DNA of 37,397 bases from Actinobacteria bacterium Ga0077560 (GTDB lineage Bacteria > Actinomycetota > Thermoleophilia > Miltoncostaeales > Miltoncostaeaceae): contig LNFL01000111.1 in assembly GCA_001464275.1 (NCBI GenBank), positions 1 to 37,397 of the forward strand. The letters are read 5' to 3'. A program made the translations under genes and the position numbers. Every line of letters begins with the position of its first letter. Position 1 is the first letter of the stretch. Below the pieces are notes generated by a model that was not told the DNA's origin, searched no databases, and was given only the letters and a program-made list of their open reading frames with translations. Positions 1-9,849 of this stretch are shown one piece after another.

Positions 1-599
<599 letters not shown>

Positions 600-637
600 T
601 CACGGATCCGTGACCGCTGTGGAATTCGACGTGGCCC

Positions 638-665
638 ATGGTAGACCTGAGTCACTTCATGTCAA
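638..665 (-). promoter_or_regulatory. Probable dnaK promoter (-35 TTGACA, -10 TACCAT)
   Basis: Reading the minus strand, a perfect -35 hexamer TTGACA (665-660) is followed after 16 bases by TACCAT (643-638). This gives a start point roughly 60 bases upstream of the dnaK ATG. The -35 overlaps the weaker of the two HspR-like repeats, as expected for repression by occlusion. Confidence 0.65.
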
Positions 666-666
666 G
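646..666. promoter_or_regulatory. Second, degenerate HAIR-like HspR site
   Basis: CCTGAGT-N7-TGTCAAG matches the HAIR consensus CTTGAGT-N7-ACTCAAG at 11 of 14 positions with the correct spacer. It is 36 bp centre to centre from the strong copy and overlaps the dnaK -35 element. Multiple HAIR copies upstream of dnaK are known in Streptomyces; assignment here is by analogy. Confidence 0.5.
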
Positions 667-681
667 TTAGCCGTCGGCCAA

Positions 682-702
682 CTTGAGTCGCTCTGACTCA
701 AC
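682..702. promoter_or_regulatory. HAIR element (HspR operator)
   Basis: CTTGAGT-N7-ACTCAAC matches the HspR-associated inverted repeat consensus at 13 of 14 arm positions with the exact 7-base spacer. It sits just upstream of the dnaK -35 box in the dnaK-glgC divergent region. HspR represses dnaK operons in actinobacteria. Whether it also touches glgC transcription is unknown. Confidence 0.8.
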
Positions 703-820
703 CTTCGGCCGCATCGGGGTTTCACCTGAGCGTCACGCCCCGAAGAGGTGGCGAAACCCGGACGACGAAGGGGACTTCGGCGGGTTACGATCGCCTGGGA
801 ACGACAGAGGAGCGGTTCGG

Positions 821-2119
821 ATGGCCGTCTGGAAGCCGAGAAGGCGAGGCGTGGTCGTGGTGATCCTGGCCGGCGGCCAGGGTGAGCGGCTCAGCATCCT
901 CAGTGCCCACCGGGCCAAGCCCGCGGTGCCCTTCGCCGGGAAGTACCGCATCATCGACTTCGCCCTGTCGAACTGCGTGAACAGCGGCCTGTTCGACATC
1001 GTGGTGCTCACCCAGTACCGGCCGGTGTCGCTGCACGACCACATCGGGACCGGCAAGCCGTGGGACCTCGACCGCCAGCAGAGCATCGGCGTGCGGCTCA
1101 TCTCGCCCTACCTGGGCCGCCGCGGGGCGGGCTGGTACCGCGGCACCGCGGACGCCGTCTACCAGAACATCCAGGAGCTCCAGGAGCTGAACTCCGAGCA
1201 CGTGATGATCCTGGGCGGGGACCACATCTACTCGATGGACTACCGGGACATGATCGACCAGCACGTCCGCAAGAACGCGGACTGCACGATCGCCCTCCAG
1301 AAGGTCCCCATCGAGGAGGCGCACCGCTTCGGCCTGGCCAGGACCGACCGCTCCGGCCGCATCACCGAGTGGATCGAGAAGCCCAAGAAGCCGGAGACCA
1401 ACCTGGCCTCGCTGGGCTTCTACATGTTCCGCACCGAGATGCTCATCGAGCGTCTCAAGGAGGACGCCGAGACCGAGGGCTCCAAGAAGGACTTCGGCGG
1501 CGACGTGGTGCCCCGCATGATCGCCGACGGCGACCGCGTGTTCGCCCACCGGTTCGACGGGTACTGGCGCGACGTGGGCACCATCCAGAGCTACTTCGAC
1601 TGCAACATGGAGCTGCTGGAGTCCAAGCCGGAGGTGGATCTGGCGGACCGGGCCTGGCTCATCCACACCAAGTCCGAGGAGCGCCCGCCGGGCTACGTCG
1701 GCGCGGACGCGGTGGTGCGCCAGTCGATGATCTCCCACGGCTGCCGCATCGAGGGCACCGTCGAGCGCTCGGTGCTCTCGCCGGGGGTCATCGTGGAGCC
1801 CGGGGCCGTGGTGCGCGACTCGATCGTGATGTTCGACTCGGTGATCGAGGCCGGCGCGGTGCTGGACCGGGTGATCGTCGACAAGGAGGCGATCATCGGC
1901 CGGGATTCCCACGTGGGGATCGGCGACGACCTCACCACCCCCAACGAGCTGGAGCCGGGCCGTCTCAACACCGGGATCACGCTGGTGGGCAAGCGGGCGG
2001 TCGTGCCGGAGGGCGCGCGCATCGGGCGCAACTGCCGGATCGACCCGGACGCCACCCCGAAGGACTTCCCGCGGCGCGGGAAGGTCGCGACCGGCGGAAC
2101 GGTGCAGGCCGCCGGATGA
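821..2119 (+). CDS. glgC: Glucose-1-phosphate adenylyltransferase (ADP-glucose pyrophosphorylase)
   Basis: Makes ADP-glucose from glucose-1-phosphate and ATP, the committed step of bacterial glycogen synthesis, in the cytosol. The 432-residue product has the nucleotide-binding loop LAGGQGERLSILSAHRAKPAVPF near residue 16, the GGDHIYSMDY motif, the DGYWRDVGTIQSYF segment and a C-terminal left-handed beta-helix of hexapeptide repeats carrying allosteric sites. The frame is open upstream to 683, but ATG 821 is chosen because it is preceded by AGAGGAG about 8 bases away and starts just before the conserved fold. Its stop overlaps the glgA start (ATGA), so the two are translationally coupled. No clear sigma-70 promoter was seen between dnaK and glgC. 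Confidence 0.96.
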   Translation: MAVWKPRRRGVVVVILAGGQGERLSILSAHRAKPAVPFAGKYRIIDFALSNCVNSGLFDIVVLTQYRPVSLHDHIGTGKPWDLDRQQSIGVRLISPYLGRRGAGWYRGTADAVYQNIQELQELNSEHVMILGGDHIYSMDYRDMIDQHVRKNADCTIALQKVPIEEAHRFGLARTDRSGRITEWIEKPKKPETNLASLGFYMFRTEMLIERLKEDAETEGSKKDFGGDVVPRMIADGDRVFAHRFDGYWRDVGTIQSYFDCNMELLESKPEVDLADRAWLIHTKSEERPPGYVGADAVVRQSMISHGCRIEGTVERSVLSPGVIVEPGAVVRDSIVMFDSVIEAGAVLDRVIVDKEAIIGRDSHVGIGDDLTTPNELEPGRLNTGITLVGKRAVVPEGARIGRNCRIDPDATPKDFPRRGKVATGGTVQAAG

Positions 2120-3516
2120 GGATCATGGTGGTCGCCGCCGAGGCGTCCCCATACGCCAAGGTCGGCGGCCTGGGGGACGTCGCGGGGGCGCTGCCGATCG
2201 CGCTCGCCGCGCTGGGCCACGAGATCCGCCTGGTGATGCCCCGCGGTCAGGGCGTGATGCCCAACCGCGGCGCGCGGGTCGCCTGGCGCGACCGCGTGCG
2301 CTGGGGCACCGGCACCGAGGACGTCTGCCTGCTCGCCGAGCCGTTCCCCGGGCACCCGGCGATCCAGGTGCGGCTGGTGGACGCCGCCCCGCTCGCCGCC
2401 TCCCCGCTGTACGGCGGCCCGGACGAGGCCGACCGGTACATGCTGCTGGCGGACGCCGCCCTCGCCGACCTCCACCACGAGCGCTGGGTCCCGGACGTGG
2501 TGCACGCCCAGGACTGGCACGCCTCCCCGGTGGTGCTGCGCATCGCCCAGCTGCGCGACCGCGACCCGGTCTACGCCCACACCAAGACCGTGCTCACCGT
2601 CCACAACATGGCCTACCAGGGCACCCGCGAGGCGGGCTTCGCGCCGTGGCACGGCCTGCCGTCGGTGCCGGCGCCGGGTGACCCGGACATGTTCTCGGTG
2701 AACCTGCTGGGCCGGGCGCTGGCCGCCGCCGACCGCGTGACGGCCGTGAGCCCCACGTTCGCCTGGGAGATCACGACCCCCGAGGGCGGCTTCGGGTTGG
2801 ACGGCGTGCTGGCGGCACGGGGCGATGCGGTGGCCGGCATCGTGAACGGCATCGACGTCACGGCGTTCGACCCGTCCACCGACACCCGCATCCCCGCCAC
2901 CTTCACCGCCGCGACCATCGCCGCGCGGGCCGCGAACCGCGACGCGCTGGCGGCCGAGATGGGCATCGACGTCGCCGCCGACACGCCCATCGTGGGCGTC
3001 GTGTCGCGGCTGGTGGAGCAGAAGGGCCTGGACCTGCTGCTGGAGGCCGCGCCGGCGATCCTGGACGACGGCGGCCGGATCGCGCTGCTGGGGTCCGGCG
3101 AGGCGTGGCTGGAGGACGCCTTCGTGGACCTGGCGATGGCGAACCCGGGCATGGTGGCCGTGCGGGTCGGCTTCGACGCCGCCCTGGCCCAGCGCATCTA
3201 CGCCGGGTGCGACGCGTTCGCCATGCCGAGCCGGTTCGAGCCCTGCGGGCTGGGACAGCTCATCGCGATGCGGTACGGCGCCGTGCCCCTGGTGCGCCGC
3301 ACCGGCGGCCTGGCCGACACCGTGAGCGCGCAGAACGGCTTCCTGTTCGACGACCCCACCCCGCAGGCCCTGGCCGCCGCCTTCGAGGAGCTGGCCACCG
3401 CGTTCCGCGACCCGGCCGCGTGGCGCACCCTGCAGCTGGCGGGGATGGCGTACGACAGCTCGTGGGACGCCTCGGCGCGGGCCTACTCAGACCTGTTCGC
3501 GGAGTTGGCCGGGTAG
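2116..3516 (+). CDS. glgA: Glycogen synthase (ADP-glucose type, GT5)
   Basis: Transfers glucose from ADP-glucose to the non-reducing end of alpha-1,4-glucan. The 466-residue protein begins MRIMVVAAEASPYAKVGGLGDV; the KxGGLGDV motif at residues 15-22 binds ADP-glucose. The GT5 N-terminal domain is followed by a GT-B C-terminal domain with a conserved SRFEPCGLGQL segment and the RRTGGLADTV loop near residues 395-405. Length is normal for bacterial GlgA. The ATG overlaps the glgC stop by four bases (2116-2119). The KVGGLGDV signature and pairing with glgC favour a GT5 glycogen synthase over the GT4 actinobacterial type. Confidence 0.95.
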   Translation: MRIMVVAAEASPYAKVGGLGDVAGALPIALAALGHEIRLVMPRGQGVMPNRGARVAWRDRVRWGTGTEDVCLLAEPFPGHPAIQVRLVDAAPLAASPLYGGPDEADRYMLLADAALADLHHERWVPDVVHAQDWHASPVVLRIAQLRDRDPVYAHTKTVLTVHNMAYQGTREAGFAPWHGLPSVPAPGDPDMFSVNLLGRALAAADRVTAVSPTFAWEITTPEGGFGLDGVLAARGDAVAGIVNGIDVTAFDPSTDTRIPATFTAATIAARAANRDALAAEMGIDVAADTPIVGVVSRLVEQKGLDLLLEAAPAILDDGGRIALLGSGEAWLEDAFVDLAMANPGMVAVRVGFDAALAQRIYAGCDAFAMPSRFEPCGLGQLIAMRYGAVPLVRRTGGLADTVSAQNGFLFDDPTPQALAAAFEELATAFRDPAAWRTLQLAGMAYDSSWDASARAYSDLFAELAG

Positions 3517-4023
3517 GTGCGGGTCCTGCTCGTCACCGGCCCTCCGGGGTCCGGCAAGACGACGGTGCTGCTGGAGATCGGGAGGCTGCTGGAGGCCGGC
3601 ACCAGCCGCTACGCGCTGGTGGACCTGGACTGGCTCTGCTGGGCCCGCACCGACCCGGGCAGGGGCACCGTGAGCGAAGTGCTCACCTGGAACCTGGCCT
3701 CGGTGCTCGCCAGCTTCCGTGACGCCGGTGTGTGGGAGATCGCGACCACCCGGTTCCTGCCCGACCCCTCCCACCTGGCGCCCATCGAGGCCGCCCTGCC
3801 GCCCGGTGCGAAGCTCACCGTGGTGCGCTTGGAGGTGCCGGAGGCGGAGTTGGAGCGCCGGCTCGCCGCCCGGGACACCCCGGAGGAGCTGGCCGAGCAC
3901 CTCGCCCTCGCCCGAGCCGAGGTGGCCGTGCCCGACGCGCTCATGATCCCGGCGGACCGCCCGGCGGCCGAGGTGGCCCTGGAGATCCTTCGCGCGGTGG
4001 GCTGGGTCTCAGCGGCCCCGTAG
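3517..4023 (+). CDS. P-loop nucleotide kinase-like protein, function unknown
   Basis: A 168-residue protein starting at a GTG that directly abuts the glgA stop codon (TAGGTG), so it is very likely co-transcribed with glgCA. It opens with a beta-strand and a Walker A loop GPPGSGKTT at residues 8-16, followed by a VDLDWL strand near residue 36. The small size and lack of further domains resemble AAA_18/AAA_33-type small-molecule kinases or chloramphenicol-phosphotransferase-like proteins, but no family-specific lid or base-binding motif was recognised. A sugar or nucleotide kinase serving glycogen metabolism is conceivable from context only. It ends convergently to glgB. Confidence 0.8.
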   Translation: MRVLLVTGPPGSGKTTVLLEIGRLLEAGTSRYALVDLDWLCWARTDPGRGTVSEVLTWNLASVLASFRDAGVWEIATTRFLPDPSHLAPIEAALPPGAKLTVVRLEVPEAELERRLAARDTPEELAEHLALARAEVAVPDALMIPADRPAAEVALEILRAVGWVSAAP

Positions 4024-4127
4024 CCGGCGGAGCGAGCGCTGGATCCAGCGCCACACCATCAGCGGCCATTCGGAGCCGATGGGCCCTGGGCCGCCGAGGC
4101 CGCCGTCGCCTGGGACGACGCCCTTCC

Positions 4128-4131
<4 letters not shown>
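4009..4131 (-). CDS. Possible small basic protein coupled to glgB
   Basis: A 40-codon frame whose ATG overlaps the glgB stop codon in the sequence ATGA (4131-4128), the same coupling style used between real genes here. The predicted peptide starts MRKGVVPGDGG, is glycine/proline rich, and ends with a tryptophan/arginine-rich basic tail (VWRWIQRSLRRLRGR). It overlaps the last 15 bases of the convergent P-loop gene. No homologue is recalled. High G+C content makes chance open frames common, so this is only a candidate; the same DNA contains the GCGCTGGATCCAGCGC palindrome. Confidence 0.3.
4036..4051. terminator. Palindrome between convergent P-loop gene and glgB
   Basis: GCGCTGGATCCAGCGC is a perfect 16-base palindrome just after the P-loop gene stop and before the glgB 3' end. 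It could fold as a short hairpin and act as a weak bidirectional terminator, but there is no U-tract and a true loop would shorten the stem. Confidence 0.3.
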
Positions 4132-6281
<2,150 letters not shown>

Positions 6282-6345
6282 GGGCGTACACTGCGCCACT
6301 GCGGCGACCCACGCAACCTGTTCCCTATCCCTCGAGAGGACCAGT

Positions 6346-8874
6346 TTGACCTCACGTATCGCCCGCTTCACCGTGCAGCCCCGCCTCCCCGAGCCGCTGC
6401 AGCCCCTGTCGCGCATCGCGCGGAACCTGGCCTGGACCTGGGATGCCGATCTGGTCGCGGTCCTCAGGGACGTCGACCCCGACGCCTTCCAGCGCTCCGG
6501 CGGCAACCCCATCGCGGCGCTCTCGAACGCGTCGCCGGGCCGTCTGTCGGAGCTCGCGCGCGACCCGGTCTTCGTGGCGCGCGTGGAGGCGGCGTCCGCA
6601 CGGCTGGATGCGCTCATCGGCGCGCCCAGCGCCTTCGCCTCCCGTGAGGACGTGCCGAAGGCGATCGCCTACTTCTCCCCGGAGTTCGGCGTGGGCGCCG
6701 CGCTCCCGCAGTACTCCGGTGGCCTCGGCGTCCTCGCCGGCGACCACCTGAAGGCGGCGAGCGATCTCGGCCTCGGCATCGTCGGGATCGGCCTCTTCTA
6801 CCGGGAGGGCTACTTCCGGCAGCTGCTCACCGCGGCCGGCCGGCAGATCGAGGAGTACCCCGACCTCGACCCCGAGCTGCTGCCCATGAGCCCCGTCGAG
6901 GGCCCGGACGGCACCCCGCTGCGGATCAGCATCACCATCCCCGACGGCGTCATGGTCGCCGGGGCCTGGCGCGTGGACGTGGGCCGCGTGCCGCTGTACC
7001 TGCTCGACACGGACGTCGAGGAGAACCCGGAGGCGCTCCGGGTGGTCACCGACCGCCTCTACGGCGGCGACCGCGAGCACCGCCTGCGCCAGGAGATCCT
7101 GCTCGGCATCGGTGGCGTGAAGCTGCTGGTGGCCCTCGGGATCGAGGCCGACGTGTTCCACACCAACGAGGGCCACGCCGGGTTCATGGGCCTCGAGCGC
7201 ATCCGCATGCTCGTCGAGGACAAGGGCCTGGCGCCCATCGACGCCTTCGAGGCGGTGCGGGCGGGCACGGTGTTCACCACCCACACGCCCGTCCCGGCCG
7301 GCATCGACCGCTTTCACCATGACCTGGTGAAGCGGTACTTCGGTCCGGGCGGCGTGCCGACGTCCCTGGGCCTGGAGGACCTGCTGAGCCTCGGCGCCGA
7401 GCCGAACGGCGACGGCGCGCACTTCAACATGGCGATGATGGGCATCCGTCTCGCCGGCCGCATCAACGGGGTGAGCGCCCTGCACGGCGCGGTGTCTCGC
7501 GGGATGTTCGCCGAGCTGTGGCCCGGCTTCCCGGAGGAGGACGTCCCGGTCAAGCACGTCACCAACGGCGTGCACGCCGAGACGTGGGTGGGCCCCGAGG
7601 TCGACGCGATCTACCGGTCCCGCCTCGGCACCGGCTACGGCGCGCAGGGCCACGGATGGCACGTGCTGAACGACGTGCCCGACGAGGAGCTGTGGTCGGC
7701 TCGCCAGCGCGCCCGGATGCGCCTGGTGGAGGAGGTCCGGTCGCGCGTGGTGCGCATCTGGGAGACGCGTGGCATGCGCGGCGCCCAGCTCGGATGGATC
7801 GGCGGGGTGCTCGACCCCAACGCCCTCACCATCGGCTTCGCGCGACGCGTGCCCACCTACAAGCGGCTCACGCTGATGATCCGTGACGCGGAGCGCATGA
7901 CGCGCCTGCTCACCGATCCCCACCGGCCGCTGCAGATCGTGATCGCCGGCAAGGCGCACCCGCACGACGAGGAGGGCAAGGCCCTCATCGCCCAGCTGGG
8001 GGCGTTCGCCGCCCGTCCCGACGTGCGGCACCGCATCGTCCTGCTGCCCGACTACGACATGGCCCTCGCACGGGCCTTCGTGACCGGCGTGGACGTGTGG
8101 CTCAACAACCCGCTGCGGCCCTTCGAGGCCTGCGGCACCAGCGGCATGAAGGCGTCGCTGAACGGGGCCCTCAACCTGTCGATCCTCGACGGGTGGTGGG
8201 ACGAGCTGTACGACGGCGCGAACGGATTCGCGATCCCGTCCGCCGACGACGGCACCCTCCCCGCCGAGGAGCGCGACGCCATCGAGGGCGACGCCCTGCT
8301 GGACCTGATGGAGCACGTCGTGGTGCCGCGCTTCTACGAGCGCCCGGACGGGCTCCCGCGCGGATGGCTGTCCATGGTGCGGCACACGCTGTCGGTCACC
8401 GGGCCGCGGCTGCTCGCCACCCGCATGCTGCGGGACTACGTGGACGACCTCTACGCCCCCGCCGCAACGCTCAGCAAGCGGCTCCAGCAGGGCGACTTCG
8501 CCGCGGCGAAGCAGCTGGCGGCCTGGAAGGCGCGCGTGCGGGAGCTGTGGAAGGACGTCGCCGTGGAGTCGGTGGACGCCACACACTCCGGGCAGATGGC
8601 CGGCGAGCGCATGCCGGTCACCGCCGGCATCCGCCTGGGCGGGCTCACGCCCGATGACGTCTCGGTGGAGGCCGTCTACGGCCGCCCCGAGGACGGCACC
8701 CTGCAGGCCCGCTCCACGCTGGAGCTCACCGCCGGCGCCACGCTGGCGGGCATCACCACGTACTCGGCGGAGCTCACGCTCCCCGCCGGGCCCCTCGGCC
8801 TCACGGTCCGGGTCCTTCCGCGCCACGCGAACCTCGTGGAGCCCGCGGACATGCGCCTCATCGTGAACGCCTAG
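6346..8874 (+). CDS. glgP: Alpha-glucan (glycogen) phosphorylase, GT35, with N-terminal DUF3417
   Basis: Releases glucose-1-phosphate from alpha-1,4-glucan ends using phosphate and pyridoxal phosphate. The 842-residue protein has an N-terminal DUF3417-type segment (EPLQPLSRIARNLAWTWDADL, about residues 13-100), then the phosphorylase fold (PEFGVGAALPQYSGGLGVLAGDHLKAASDLG) and the PLP-lysine motif GTSGMKASLNGALN. This matches the shorter phosphorylase subfamily of actinobacteria and thermophiles. The start is taken as TTG 6346 because GAGAGGA lies five bases upstream and the DUF3417 domain begins right after. It is divergent from glgB; a TACACT at 6287-6292 could be its -10 box. It provides the degradative counterpart to glgCAB. 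Confidence 0.93.
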   Translation: MTSRIARFTVQPRLPEPLQPLSRIARNLAWTWDADLVAVLRDVDPDAFQRSGGNPIAALSNASPGRLSELARDPVFVARVEAASARLDALIGAPSAFASREDVPKAIAYFSPEFGVGAALPQYSGGLGVLAGDHLKAASDLGLGIVGIGLFYREGYFRQLLTAAGRQIEEYPDLDPELLPMSPVEGPDGTPLRISITIPDGVMVAGAWRVDVGRVPLYLLDTDVEENPEALRVVTDRLYGGDREHRLRQEILLGIGGVKLLVALGIEADVFHTNEGHAGFMGLERIRMLVEDKGLAPIDAFEAVRAGTVFTTHTPVPAGIDRFHHDLVKRYFGPGGVPTSLGLEDLLSLGAEPNGDGAHFNMAMMGIRLAGRINGVSALHGAVSRGMFAELWPGFPEEDVPVKHVTNGVHAETWVGPEVDAIYRSRLGTGYGAQGHGWHVLNDVPDEELWSARQRARMRLVEEVRSRVVRIWETRGMRGAQLGWIGGVLDPNALTIGFARRVPTYKRLTLMIRDAERMTRLLTDPHRPLQIVIAGKAHPHDEEGKALIAQLGAFAARPDVRHRIVLLPDYDMALARAFVTGVDVWLNNPLRPFEACGTSGMKASLNGALNLSILDGWWDELYDGANGFAIPSADDGTLPAEERDAIEGDALLDLMEHVVVPRFYERPDGLPRGWLSMVRHTLSVTGPRLLATRMLRDYVDDLYAPAATLSKRLQQGDFAAAKQLAAWKARVRELWKDVAVESVDATHSGQMAGERMPVTAGIRLGGLTPDDVSVEAVYGRPEDGTLQARSTLELTAGATLAGITTYSAELTLPAGPLGLTVRVLPRHANLVEPADMRLIVNA

Positions 8875-8886
8875 CACCGCCCGCCG

Positions 8887-8912
8887 CCCCGGCCCGCACC
8901 CGCGGGCCGGGG
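8887..8912 (+). terminator. Strong GC hairpin after glgP
   Basis: CCCCGGCCCGC and its exact complement form an 11-bp stem (8887-8897 with 8902-8912) around a 4-base loop, starting 12 bases after the glgP stop. It lacks a U-tract, as is common for G+C-rich actinobacterial terminators. It lies upstream of the next gene on the same strand. Confidence 0.6.
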
Positions 8913-8952
8913 CGCCATGGGTGACCGCCGCGGCGGGCATACTCGCCCGCGG

Positions 8953-9843
8953 ATGGACGTGAACCGCACAGACGCGGCCCGGCGCCGGGCGACCGTGCTG
9001 GCCCGCGACACCGTCACGGCCACGCGCGCGGCGGTGCCGGCCTTCATCCGCAACGGCGGGACCCAGTCGGCCGCGGCGATCGCGTACCGGGTGCTCATGT
9101 CGCTGTTCCCGCTGGCGCTGCTGGTGGTGACCGTGTGCGGTGTGGCGCTGTCGGATGCCGGGCGCCGCCAGAGCGCGGTGGACGCCATCCTGGAGGCGCT
9201 GCCGGTGATCGAGGACGCCGGGGTGGACCTGAACGCCGCGCTCAGCACCGGCCCGGCGCAGCTGAGCGTGCTGGGCCTGGTGGGCCTGCTGACCCTGCTG
9301 TGGTCGGCCAGCGGCATGGTGGGATCGCTGCGCGGCGCGCTCGACACGACCTTCTCGCCCGACGGCGGTCACCGGTTCCTGCGCGGCAAGCTGCGCGACG
9401 TGGCCGGAGTGCTTGTGGTGGAGCTGCTGGTGCTCGCCGCCGTGGCGCTCGCCGTGGCCCGCACCCTGGTGGCGCGGTACGCCGAGGACGGCTCGCTGCT
9501 GGACCGGCTCCTGGCCAGCTCCTCGCAGGGCGGGCTGCTGACCGGCGTGCTCCTGCCGGTGATCCTGCTGTTCGCCGGGCTGATGGTGGCCTACCACGTC
9601 ATCCCGGCCGCCCGGCCTCCGTGGCGCACGGTGCTGCCGGGCGCGGTGGTGGCGGCCGTCGGCGTCCGGATCCTGGTGGAGGGGTTCACGTTCTACGCCG
9701 CCACGTTCGCCGACTTCGCCGCGGTCTACGGGTCGCTGGCGACGGTGATCGCCTTCCTCGTGCTGGTGGACCTCATCGCCATCGTCGTGCTGTTCGGTGC
9801 CGAGCTGTCCGCCGCGTGGCCGTCACGCGCCGAGGACGGCTGA
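8953..9843 (+). CDS. YihY/BrkB-family inner membrane protein
   Basis: A 296-residue polytopic membrane protein of the YihY/virulence-factor BrkB family, whose biochemical role is unsettled (formerly mis-called ribonuclease BN). The N-terminal region has the family segment FIRNGGTQSAAAIAYRVLMSLFPLALLVV, followed by about five more hydrophobic helices and the C-terminal AVYGSLATVIAFLVLVDLIAIVVLFGAEL signature. ATG 8953 was preferred over ATG 8917 because the longer start would lie against the terminator-like hairpin; a CATACT nine bases before 8953 would suit a leaderless transcript. It ends six bases from the convergent glgX stop. No functional tie to glycogen metabolism is evident. Confidence 0.88.
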   Translation: MDVNRTDAARRRATVLARDTVTATRAAVPAFIRNGGTQSAAAIAYRVLMSLFPLALLVVTVCGVALSDAGRRQSAVDAILEALPVIEDAGVDLNAALSTGPAQLSVLGLVGLLTLLWSASGMVGSLRGALDTTFSPDGGHRFLRGKLRDVAGVLVVELLVLAAVALAVARTLVARYAEDGSLLDRLLASSSQGGLLTGVLLPVILLFAGLMVAYHVIPAARPPWRTVLPGAVVAAVGVRILVEGFTFYAATFADFAAVYGSLATVIAFLVLVDLIAIVVLFGAELSAAWPSRAEDG

Positions 9844-9849
9844 CCGCGA

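Noticed and set aside
6352-9597. Very long open frame on the minus strand (over 1000 codons) antisense to glgP and the YihY gene
   Set aside because: His/Val/Arg/Gly-biased low-complexity translation with no domain, exactly opposite well-supported genes; a G+C-driven shadow frame.
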